43,342 nt of DNA from assembly GCF_014647835.1 (NCBI RefSeq), contig NZ_BMPY01000045.1, forward strand, positions 1 to 43,342, given 5' to 3'. Numbering within the stretch: position 1 is the first letter of the stretch; each line of letters opens with the position of its first letter. The translations under genes and the position numbers were made by a program. Origin of the DNA: Microbispora rosea subsp. aerata. GTDB taxonomy: Bacteria; Actinomycetota; Actinomycetes; Streptosporangiales; Streptosporangiaceae. Shown here one piece after another: positions 26,880 to 33,849 of this stretch. Below the pieces are notes generated by a model. The model saw only the letters and a list, made by a program, of their open reading frames with translations, was not told where the DNA came from and searched no databases.

Positions 26880-28543
26880 CGCGCCTCCCCGCTCCGCGCG
26901 GGGACCGGGGGGACGAGCACGCCGCCGTCGAGGCGGACGACCCGGTCGGCCAGCTCGATCATCGCCGGGCGGTGCGCCACGATGATCGCCGTGCGCCCCT
27001 CCGCCAGCCTGCGGGTGGCCGCCACGATCGCCGCCTCGCTCCTGCCGTCGAGCCGGGCGGTGGGCTCGTCCAGCAGCAGCACCTCGGCGGCGGGGCGGCA
27101 GAAGGCCCTGGCCAGGGCGATCCGCTGACGCTGGCCCGCCGACAGGTTCGCGCCGCGCTCGCCGAGCACGGTGTCGTATCCCCGCGGCAGGGTGCCGGCG
27201 AACTCCGCGACCCGCGCCGCCTCGGCGGCGGCCCTGATCTCGTCGGGTCCGGCGGCCGAGCCGAGCGCGATGTTGTCGGCGACCGAGGCCGCGAACAGGT
27301 GCGGGCGCTGCGGCACGAAGGCCAGGCGCCGCCGCCACTCGTCGAGGTCGAGATCGGCCAGGTCGGCGTCGTCGGCCAGCACCCGGCCCTCGGCCGGGGT
27401 GGTGAACCCCAGCAGCAGGTGCAGCAGCGTGCTCTTCCCCGCGCCGCTCGGGCCCACGATCGCCACCCGCTCGCCCGGCTCGACGACCAGCGAGACGCGG
27501 TCGAGCGCGGCCTCCTCCCTGCCCGGGTAGCGCACGACGACGTCCTCCAGCCGGATCCGCGGAGGCCCGCTTTCCGCCGCCGGGGCGGGCCGTACGGCCC
27601 GGGGCCGCTTCTCCCGCCCGCCTTGAGACGGCTTTATGACCGCGAACGCCTCGTCGGCGGCGGCGACGCCCTCCATCGCGGCGTGGAAGCGCGTGCCCAT
27701 CGCGCGCAGCGGCAGGTACGCCTCCGGGGCGAGCAGCAGCACGAGCAGCGCCGTGTGCAGGTCGAGCGAGCCCGACAGCAGCCGCAGCCCGACGGGCACC
27801 GCCACCAGCGCCAGCGACAGCGACGACACGAGCTCGAGCACCAGCGACGACAGGAACGCCACCCGCAGCGTGCGCATGGTCGCGGTGCGGTGGGCCTCGG
27901 CCACCCGGCGGATCACCGACGCCTGGTAGCGGGCCCGGCCGAAGGCCCGCAGCGTCGGCAGGCCGCGTACGACGTCGAGGAAGTGGCCGCCGAGGCGGGC
28001 CAGCGCACGCCACTGCCGCTCGGTCACGGCCTTGGTGGTCCACCCGACCAGCGCCCCGAAGACCGGGATCAGCGGCAGCGTGAGCACCACGATCACGGCG
28101 GTGGCCAGGTCGGCGGCGAACAGCCGGACCACGACGGCGAGCGGCACGATCCCGGCCACGGCGACCGACGGGAGATAGCCGGTCAGGTAGGGGTCGAGCG
28201 CGTCGAGCCCCCGGCCCGCCAGGGTCACCAGCTCACCCGACCGGTACGAGGGCCCGAGGCCCTCGACCCGCCCGAGCAGCAGCCGCCGCAGGGCCGACTT
28301 CAGCGCGGTGGCCGCGCGGCCCGCGAGCATCCCCTGCGCCCAGCCGAGCAGCCCGCGGGAGGCGACGACGAGCGCCAGGGGAAACAGCGCGGCGACCGCG
28401 AAGCGGCCGGAGAGCACCCCGGCGAGCAGCTCCGCCTGGACCAGCACGAGCAGCCCGGCCGCCACCGCCGCGGCCAGGCAGCAGGCGAGGTGGAGCCGGA
28501 CGCCGCGCTCGGCGCGGGCCAGCCGGAGGAGATCCTTGTGCAA
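26876..28543 (-). CDS. cydD: CydD, ABC exporter subunit for cytochrome bd assembly
   Basis: A 555-residue half-transporter partner of CydC. The membrane domain starts LHKDLLRLARAERG and has DLLR...GRGLDALDPYLTGYLP and LVGWTTKAVTERQWRALARL, typical of CydD, with GLPTLRAFGRA. The ATPase shows GPSGAGKST, FVPQRPHLF, signature LSAGQRQRIALARAFC and LLLDEPTARLD. No ATG or GTG fits the gene; the TTG at 28543, 4 bp after GGGGA, is the best start and lies 10 bp beyond the cydB stop. The signature residue Ala instead of Gly (LSAGQ) is frequent in CydD. Confidence 0.92.
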   Translation of the reverse strand: MHKDLLRLARAERGVRLHLACCLAAAVAAGLLVLVQAELLAGVLSGRFAVAALFPLALVVASRGLLGWAQGMLAGRAATALKSALRRLLLGRVEGLGPSYRSGELVTLAGRGLDALDPYLTGYLPSVAVAGIVPLAVVVRLFAADLATAVIVVLTLPLIPVFGALVGWTTKAVTERQWRALARLGGHFLDVVRGLPTLRAFGRARYQASVIRRVAEAHRTATMRTLRVAFLSSLVLELVSSLSLALVAVPVGLRLLSGSLDLHTALLVLLLAPEAYLPLRAMGTRFHAAMEGVAAADEAFAVIKPSQGGREKRPRAVRPAPAAESGPPRIRLEDVVVRYPGREEAALDRVSLVVEPGERVAIVGPSGAGKSTLLHLLLGFTTPAEGRVLADDADLADLDLDEWRRRLAFVPQRPHLFAASVADNIALGSAAGPDEIRAAAEAARVAEFAGTLPRGYDTVLGERGANLSAGQRQRIALARAFCRPAAEVLLLDEPTARLDGRSEAAIVAATRRLAEGRTAIIVAHRPAMIELADRVVRLDGGVLVPPVPARSGEAR

Positions 28544-28553
28544 CGGTCCCCAA

Positions 28554-29297
28554 TCAGAAGAACGTCGGCAGCGCGCCCTTGGAGAAGGTGCGCCACACCC
28601 ATACTTGCGCGCCCACGAGAATCGGGGCGACCGGCACCACCATGACACTCAGCACAGTCAGTGTCTGATCCGGGGCGGCGTTGCCGAGCATGTGGCCCGC
28701 CGCGGCCGCCGCGACCAGGACGGCGGGCGCGGCGGCGGCGCAGGCCGACAGCAGCAGCGCGCGCCCGGTCCCGCCCGTGCCGTTCCGCAGCCGCCAGGCC
28801 GCGAAGGTGCGCCCGTGCCAGGCGAGCAGCGCGAGCATGGCGACGCCCGCGGCGAGGCCGGGCAGGTCGAAGGGCGAGGCGGGCAGGCCGCGCACGACGG
28901 CCATCAGGATCGCGCCCCAGGCGAGCGCCAGCCCCGCCGAGCCCGCCGTGAGCGCGCCGTCCCACACCGGCCGCCAGGAGGCGGCGGTCCTGCGGCGGAA
29001 CCACAGCCCCGCGTCGCGCACGATCCACGCCAGCAGCAAGGCGACGACCAGGGGATACAGGCGGCTCAGCGCCTGGCCCTCCAGCGCCGGGAACGCGCCG
29101 AACAGCACTCCGGCGATCGCGACCAGCCACACCTCGTTGGCCAGCACGAACGGGGCCATCGCCCCGACGAGGCGGTCGCGGGCGGCGGGGGTGCGGCCCA
29201 GCACCGGCAGCAGCGCGCCGAGCCCGATGTCGAAGCCCTCCAGGGCGAAGTAACCGGCCAGCAGGACGGCGAACGTCAGAAACCAGAAGATCTCCAT
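28554..29297 (-). CDS. cydB: Cytochrome bd oxidase subunit II, shortened CydB
   Basis: Membrane subunit of the terminal oxidase. The sequence begins MEIFWFLTFAVLLAGYFALE and has the conserved EGFDIGLGALLP, then FVLANEVWLVAIAGV and LLAWIVRDAGLWFRRR, which fix the family. At 247 residues with about seven hydrophobic segments it is some 80-100 residues and two helices shorter than canonical CydB. The missing part lies between the AWHGRTFAAWRLR segment and the last helix (TLTVLSVMVVPVAPILVGAQVW). No frameshift is visible: the frame stays in phase from start to stop. ATG 29297 is 15 bp downstream of cydA, and the start of cydD follows in the same operon. Confidence 0.85.
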   Translation of the reverse strand: MEIFWFLTFAVLLAGYFALEGFDIGLGALLPVLGRTPAARDRLVGAMAPFVLANEVWLVAIAGVLFGAFPALEGQALSRLYPLVVALLLAWIVRDAGLWFRRRTAASWRPVWDGALTAGSAGLALAWGAILMAVVRGLPASPFDLPGLAAGVAMLALLAWHGRTFAAWRLRNGTGGTGRALLLSACAAAAPAVLVAAAAAGHMLGNAAPDQTLTVLSVMVVPVAPILVGAQVWVWRTFSKGALPTFF

Positions 29298-29311
29298 GAG
29301 CGGGATGTCCT

Positions 29312-30499
29312 CTACAGCGAGTTGGCGGGTACGGGCTCCGCGGCGAGGGGGAGGTCCGCGCCGCCGAGCGCGACCTGTCCCGGCCCGCGTCGTACGGCAC
29401 GGGCGATGAGGGCGTAGTCGACGACGGCGAGCAGCCCGAGCACGCCGGCGAACCCGGCGAAGGAGGCGATGACGTCCGCCCGGGTCAGCCCGGGGGTGAG
29501 GGCGTCGGCCACGGAGAGCTTGCCGTACACCAGCCAGGGCTGGCGGCCCACCTCGCGGACGAGCCAGCCGGCGATCGCCGCGGCGAACGGCAGCGGGGTC
29601 ATGGCCATGAGGATCGGGTGCAGCCAGCGCCAGCGCGCCAGCAGGTCGCGGATGAGCAGCGGCGCGAGCACGAACATCACGGCGAGCTGCAGGAGCTCCC
29701 CGATGAGGATCATCAGGCCGAGCGAGAGGCCGGGGATCACCCCCTCGAACTTGCCCGGCTGGACGGAGTGGATCGGCCCGAACTGGGCGAACCCGAACGC
29801 GACCGTGATCAGCGACCCGGCGAGGGAGGTCAGCACGCCGATGCGCAGCGAGCGGGTGAAGAACTCCCGCTCCTGGGTGCGCCGGAACAGGTGGTAGGCG
29901 CTGGCGCCCATGACGACGAACCCGCCGGCCCACAGCCCGGCGCCCAGCACGTGGGGGAGCGCGAAGACGAGGCTGGGATTGGTGAACAGCGCGCCGAAGT
30001 CGCGCAGCACGAGCCGCCCGCCCTCCTCCGCCGCGCCCACGGGGTTTTGCAGGAAGGAGTTGGCGACCATGATGAACAGGGCCGAGGCGTACGCCGTCAG
30101 CGTCACCAGCCAGATGCAGGCCACGTGGAGCCGGCGCGGCAGCCGGTGCCAGCCGAAGATCCACAGGCCCAGGAACGTGGACTCCAGGAAGAAGGCCAGC
30201 AGCGTCTCCAGCGCCAGGGGCGCGCCGAACACGTCGCCCGCGTAGTGCGAAAGGCCGCTCCAGCTCAGCCCGAACTGGAACTCCATGACGAGCCCGGTGA
30301 CGATCCCCAGCGCGTAGTTGATCACATAGATCTGCCCCCAGAAGCGGGTCATCCGCTCGAGCAGGGGGTTCCCGGTGATGGCGTACCGGGTGTGCATGAT
30401 CGCCACAAGCGGGGCCAGCCCGAGCGTGAGCACGACGAACAGGAAGTGGAGGCTTCCGGTCACCGCGAACTGCAGCCGGGCGAGGCCGGCGACGTCCAT
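29312..30499 (-). CDS. cydA: Cytochrome bd oxidase subunit I (CydA) with a vestigial Q-loop
   Basis: Haem-bearing subunit of the bd oxidase. Conserved residues visible: H18 (haem ligand, SLHFLF), E98 and E106 (LALETLLAFFLES), H183 (LPHVLGAG), K250 (VQPGKFEG), M263 (haem b558 axial Met equivalent) and the signature GRQPW at 319-323 within GWLVREVGRQPWLVYG. At 395 residues it is 50-130 shorter than usual. K250 and M263 are only 13 residues apart, whereas in E. coli the quinol-binding Q-loop between the equivalents spans about 140, and the Arg two residues before the Met (SFRIM) is Gly here (SLGLM). Start ATG 30499 follows a full AAGGAGG. First gene of cydABDC, directly behind a perfect dyad shared with padR. 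Confidence 0.9.
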   Translation of the reverse strand: MDVAGLARLQFAVTGSLHFLFVVLTLGLAPLVAIMHTRYAITGNPLLERMTRFWGQIYVINYALGIVTGLVMEFQFGLSWSGLSHYAGDVFGAPLALETLLAFFLESTFLGLWIFGWHRLPRRLHVACIWLVTLTAYASALFIMVANSFLQNPVGAAEEGGRLVLRDFGALFTNPSLVFALPHVLGAGLWAGGFVVMGASAYHLFRRTQEREFFTRSLRIGVLTSLAGSLITVAFGFAQFGPIHSVQPGKFEGVIPGLSLGLMILIGELLQLAVMFVLAPLLIRDLLARWRWLHPILMAMTPLPFAAAIAGWLVREVGRQPWLVYGKLSVADALTPGLTRADVIASFAGFAGVLGLLAVVDYALIARAVRRGPGQVALGGADLPLAAEPVPANSL

Positions 30500-30512
30500 G
30501 GTTCCTCCTTAA

Positions 30513-30540
30513 GTAGGCTGTCTACATATAGACAGCCTAC
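30513..30540. promoter_or_regulatory. Perfect 28-bp dyad between cydABDC and padR
   Basis: GTAGGCTGTCTA-CATA-TAGACAGCCTAC has 12-bp perfect arms and a 4-bp centre. It lies 14 bp before the cydA start and 42 bp before the padR start. The word TACATATA occurs twice (30523-30530 and 30538-30545), 15 bp apart, one copy reaching past the dyad. Its place and the adjacent PadR gene make it the probable PadR operator controlling both directions. Confidence 0.75.
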
Positions 30541-30581
30541 ATATACACTCGACGTATGAAGAACCGGGATAGGCTGCGGGC

Positions 30582-30905
30582 GTGAACGCCGACGCGCTCC
30601 GGGGCCATATGGACGCCCTGCTGCTCTCCGTGCTGGAGCGCGAGCCGCTGCACGGCTACGCGATCATCGAGGCGCTGCGCGAGCGCAGCGGCGGCGCGCT
30701 CGACGTGCCGTCGGGCACGGTCTACCCCGCGCTGCGCAGGCTGGAGCGCGCCGGGCTGCTCGCCGGCGAGTGGGCCTCCGACGGGGGCCGCAAACGGCGG
30801 ACCTACCGCCTCACCGACGCCGGGCGCAAGGCGCTGGCGGGGGAGCGGTCGGCCTGGCGGTCGTTCACGACCGCGATAGGGCGGGTTCTCGACCCGCTGC
30901 GCTGA
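30582..30905 (+). CDS. PadR-family transcriptional regulator
   Basis: A 107-residue winged-helix repressor. The sequence MDALLLSVLEREPLHGYAII followed by EALRERSGG and VPSGTVYPALRRLERAGLL is the PadR domain, with the wing GGRKRRTYRLTDAGRKAL. It lacks the long C-terminal helix of classical PadR, as do many small actinobacterial members. Start GTG 30582 (VNADALRGHMD); an internal ATG at 30609 would remove the first helix. It diverges from cydA across a perfect dyad, so it probably represses cydABDC and itself. The ligand is unknown. Its 3' end overlaps the converging permease-prefix gene by 41 bp. Confidence 0.9.
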   Translation: MNADALRGHMDALLLSVLEREPLHGYAIIEALRERSGGALDVPSGTVYPALRRLERAGLLAGEWASDGGRKRRTYRLTDAGRKALAGERSAWRSFTTAIGRVLDPLR

Positions 30906-31581
30906 GCGCGGAGGCCGCCCTCGTGCAACGCAGGCAGCGCGTCGCGCTGTACAGCTGCCACACGGCGACCAGATCGCTGATCAGGGCCGCCGCCACCCCC
31001 GGCGGGTATTCGGCGAACCCCTCCGGGCCCCGCGCCGCGGCCGCCAGCACCAGGCCCAGCGCCCCGACCAGGGACGTCTCGATCCAGACGAACACGCCCA
31101 GCCACCGGGCGAGCGGCACGGGACGGCGCACGCGCCGCACACCCACGCCGAACGCGACCAGCGCGGCGGCGCCCACCACGCCCACCCCGAGCTGCAGCAG
31201 GTCGACCACCCTGGCCAGCGGCCCGAACCACACCGGTTTGATCTCCGCGGCGTGCGGGCTCTCCGGGAACATCCGCCAGATCACCGCCCACATGAGCGCG
31301 GTGAGCGGCACGCTGAGGAACAGCAGCGCGGCCGTGCGGCGGCCCTGGCTCACCGCCAGCTCCTCCTGGAAGCCCGGCGCGACCTCGGGCACGGTCCCGA
31401 AGTCGGCGACCGCCAGCCGTTCGGCCTCGGTGCGGGGAAGATCTTCGCCCTCGTACGCCTCGGCCGCGTCGAGCAGGCTGTCGCGCGCCTCGGTCAGCAG
31501 GTCGCGCTTGGCCCCGCCCGGGCCCCGCAGCGCATGGCGCATCGACGCGACGTACTCGTCGATCGGCCCCGCGTTCCCCAT
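30865..31581 (-). CDS. Permease-prefix-domain membrane protein (DUF1700/HAAS-like)
   Basis: A 238-residue membrane protein. The cytoplasmic N-terminus MGNAGPIDEYVASMRHAL followed by GPGGAKRDLLTEARDSLLDA and AEAYEGED...AERLAVADFG is the permease-prefix domain often found beside PadR regulators. Four hydrophobic segments follow: TAALLFLSVPLTALMWAVIW, then LLQLGVGVVGAAALVAF, LGVFVWIETSLVGALGLVLA and VAAALISDLVAVWQLYSA. Start ATG 31581 has GGAGGAAC upstream; longer upstream frames look non-coding. The C-terminus overlaps the 3' end of padR in antiparallel orientation. Function is unknown; PadR pairing usually implies joint control. Confidence 0.8.
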   Translation of the reverse strand: MGNAGPIDEYVASMRHALRGPGGAKRDLLTEARDSLLDAAEAYEGEDLPRTEAERLAVADFGTVPEVAPGFQEELAVSQGRRTAALLFLSVPLTALMWAVIWRMFPESPHAAEIKPVWFGPLARVVDLLQLGVGVVGAAALVAFGVGVRRVRRPVPLARWLGVFVWIETSLVGALGLVLAAAARGPEGFAEYPPGVAAALISDLVAVWQLYSATRCLRCTRAASALSAAGREPALSRS

Positions 31582-32206
31582 CGTTCCTCCCCGGTCTGCC
31601 CGCACAGCGTACGGCCGGGGCGCTCGGCGGCGCATCAGGGTGATCCCTGACCCGGGACCCTGTGAGACCCGGACCCACGGCCCCGTACGTCGCCGCGGGG
31701 TTACAGCGCGCCCGGGTTTCAGCGCGACCGCCCGGGCGAGGCACGCCTGCCGGTCGAGCCGGGCCCGGGACGGTGGGGAGGGCCCTCCTCTCGCCCGGCC
31801 GGTCGTCGTCGACGAACCGGCCCTTTCGCCGGAGCGGGCGGCCAGGGCGTTCCACGGCGGACGCCGCGAGGGCGCGACCGAGGTCCCACGCCGTCCGAGC
31901 CGTACGGCACTGCCGTCGCGGGGCGGCGTGCGCTGTCCTGGTGCACGGGAGGCAACGGATGAGTCGGCGCGCGTTTCGGGATCGGCAAAACGGCCGGGCG
32001 GCACCACTCCGGGGCGCGGATACCCTGTCATCAGATGCGGCCCAGCCACCCGGAAAATCATGACCTTTCCCTCTTGGGGCAGGAGGGACAGCGCGGTCTG
32101 CGTGGGTACAGGGACGCTCGTGGGGCGGTGTCTTCCGACCGTTTCGCCGCGGCAACACCCTGTTAACCCTGGTCAGCGAGACTGAGAGCGGAGAGCGAGG
32201 CGGAAC
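31582..32206. other. 625-bp region without a recognisable gene
   Basis: Open frames exist on both strands but have biased, non-coding-like codon use and no family similarity. Near 32065-32200 the sequence turns less GC-rich and probably holds the promoter of the first stress-protein gene. No repeat of note was seen. It could contain a decayed gene or an sRNA, but nothing in the sequence supports either. Confidence 0.5.
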
Positions 32207-32677
32207 GTGAACCAGCCGAAGATCGTGGTGGGCATCAACGGATCGATGGCGTCGCAGTCCGCGCTGCGGTGGGCCGCCGCCGAGGGGGCGCTGCGCGGGG
32301 CGCGGGTCGAGGCGGTGTACGCCTGGGAGTGGACGGGCGGGCTGCACGCTCACTACGCGCCCATCGCGAGCCGCACCTCCCGCGAGGACGAGCACCGGAC
32401 CGCCCTCGACGTCGCCGGCCAGGCCGTCGCCGAGCTCGGTGAGCGTCACGTCGAACCCGTGGTCGTCGAGGGCCCGCCGGCCCAGGTGCTGCTGCGCGCG
32501 ACCGAGGGCGCCGATCTGCTGGTGCTGGGCGCGCACGAGGCCGAGTCGGAGCCCTACCCCGTGCTCAACCCGGTCGTCTCCGCCTGCCTGCTGCGGGCCA
32601 GGTGCCCGGTCGTCGTCGTGCTGCCCGGCATGGAGCACGACCGCCGCCCCGGCGTGCTCGCCGGCAGCCGCTCCTGA
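32207..32677 (+). CDS. Universal stress protein, single domain, degenerate ATP motif
   Basis: A 156-residue UspA-fold protein (IVVGINGSMASQSALRWAAAE, LLVLGAHEAE, then LRARCPVVVVLPG). The usual nucleotide motif G-2x-G-9x-G(S/T) is absent: after LVLGAH the spacing is filled by EAESEPYPVLNPVVS, so it may not bind ATP. Start GTG 32207 follows GAGGCGGA. The next gene, also a stress protein, starts 81 bp downstream with a DosR-like box between them, so the two may be separate units of one regulon. Confidence 0.82.
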   Translation: MNQPKIVVGINGSMASQSALRWAAAEGALRGARVEAVYAWEWTGGLHAHYAPIASRTSREDEHRTALDVAGQAVAELGERHVEPVVVEGPPAQVLLRATEGADLLVLGAHEAESEPYPVLNPVVSACLLRARCPVVVVLPGMEHDRRPGVLAGSRS

Positions 32678-32709
32678 CCCCGCCCCGGGCCGGACGTCCT
32701 TCCCGTCTC

Positions 32710-32723
32710 GGGACTTTCCGCCC
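32710..32723. promoter_or_regulatory. DosR/DevR-like box upstream of the tandem stress protein
   Basis: GGGACTTTCCGCCC matches 11 of 14 positions of the core GGGACTWWWGTCCC, with a perfect left half and a degraded right half. It lies 35 bp before the start of the tandem stress protein, consistent with a hypoxia/nitric-oxide regulon. The regulator is not in the window. Confidence 0.45.
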
Positions 32724-32758
32724 TGCCGTGCCGTACGGCTCCGGCGGAGCATGAGGGC

Positions 32759-33628
32759 ATGGATCCCAACGCCGCGGACGCCGGACAGGGCATAGTCGTC
32801 GGCTACGACGGCTCCGACTTCGCCATGCAGGCGCTCGACTGGGCGATGGACGAGGCCGAGTTCAGGGACGCGCCCATCACCGTCTGCCACGCCTGGCAGT
32901 CGCCGTACGGCGCGGGCGACGAGGAGGCGCGCAAGTCGCTGCACCACGCGGCCGAGCATGTGCTGTGGCACGGCGCGGAGTGCGCCCGGCAGTGCACGAG
33001 CGGCGTCCGCGTGCGGGAAGACCTGTTCGAGGGGCCGGCCGCCGAGCGGCTCGTCGAGCTGTCGCGGACCGCCGACCTGGTCGTGGTGGGCTCGCGCGGC
33101 CTGAGCGGCGCGGCCCGGCGCGTGATGGGCTCGGTGGCGGGGCACGTGGCGACGCACGCGCGGTGCCCGGTGATCGTGGTGCGCGGCACGGGCTCGCTGC
33201 CGCATCGCAGGCACCCCGGCCCCATCGTCGCCGGCGTCGGCGGCGGCGACGACCACGTCCTCGCCTTCGCGTACTGGGAGGCCGTCCTGCGCGGGCTGCC
33301 GCTGATCGCGGTGCACGCCTGGCCCTACCCGGCCGAGGCCTGGAGCGCGGGCATGGCGCCCCTGGTCATGTCCGACGTCCCCGGCGGAGAGGCCGTCGAG
33401 GCGCTGGAGGCCGCCGTGGAGCCCTGGCGGGCGCGCTACCCGGACGTGCCCACCGTGCTCCAGCCCGTCGAGGGGCCCGTGCTCGACGCGCTCGCCGACG
33501 CCTCCTCCGGCGCGACGATGCTGGTCGTCGGCGCGACCCGCACCCGGGGCGTGCTCGGCAGGCTCGGGTCGGTCACCCGGCCGCTGATCGACGCCGTCAC
33601 CTGTCCGGTGGCGGTCGTCCATCCCTGA
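32759..33628 (+). CDS. Universal stress protein, tandem Usp domains
   Basis: A 289-residue protein with two Usp domains (about 1-140 and 150-289). Domain 1 begins IVVGYDGSDFAMQALDWAMD and has the ATP motif VVGSRGLSGAARRVMGSVAG, G-2x-G-9x-GS form. Domain 2 begins PIVAGVGGGDDHVLAFAYWE and has VVGATRTRGVLGRLGSVTRP, again the full spacing. Both sites could bind nucleotide, unlike the neighbour. ATG 32759 is the only sensible start. A DosR-like box lies upstream. Its placement near cyd genes fits a role in hypoxic or redox stress, by inference. Confidence 0.92.
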   Translation: MDPNAADAGQGIVVGYDGSDFAMQALDWAMDEAEFRDAPITVCHAWQSPYGAGDEEARKSLHHAAEHVLWHGAECARQCTSGVRVREDLFEGPAAERLVELSRTADLVVVGSRGLSGAARRVMGSVAGHVATHARCPVIVVRGTGSLPHRRHPGPIVAGVGGGDDHVLAFAYWEAVLRGLPLIAVHAWPYPAEAWSAGMAPLVMSDVPGGEAVEALEAAVEPWRARYPDVPTVLQPVEGPVLDALADASSGATMLVVGATRTRGVLGRLGSVTRPLIDAVTCPVAVVHP

Positions 33629-33761
33629 CCCCGGCGGGCCGAATGCCGAATCCATCCCGCGCTCCGCCGCGCAACGGCAGCACGCGTACGGTTGCGATCC
33701 CTGATGATCGGCAAAACCATACAAGTTTGCGGTAAAGACACGTTTTAGTCCTGGTGTTGAG

Positions 33762-33814
33762 GGGCTTTACCCATAAAGTCCGGGACATGCGTGCTCTTCC
33801 CCGGGCCTGTCCCG
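33762..33814. other. Two inverted repeats in the leader of the secreted nuclease gene
   Basis: GGGCTTTA-CCCA-TAAAGTCC (33762-33781, 7 of 8 pairs) is followed at once by CGGGACA...TGTCCCG (33781-33787 and 33808-33814). Both lie 35-90 bp before the start codon in AT-richer sequence, and could be an operator or mRNA stems. No known box matched. Confidence 0.35.
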
Positions 33815-33849
33815 ATGACCACTTGGGTCACCGCGGCAGGAGACCTGGC

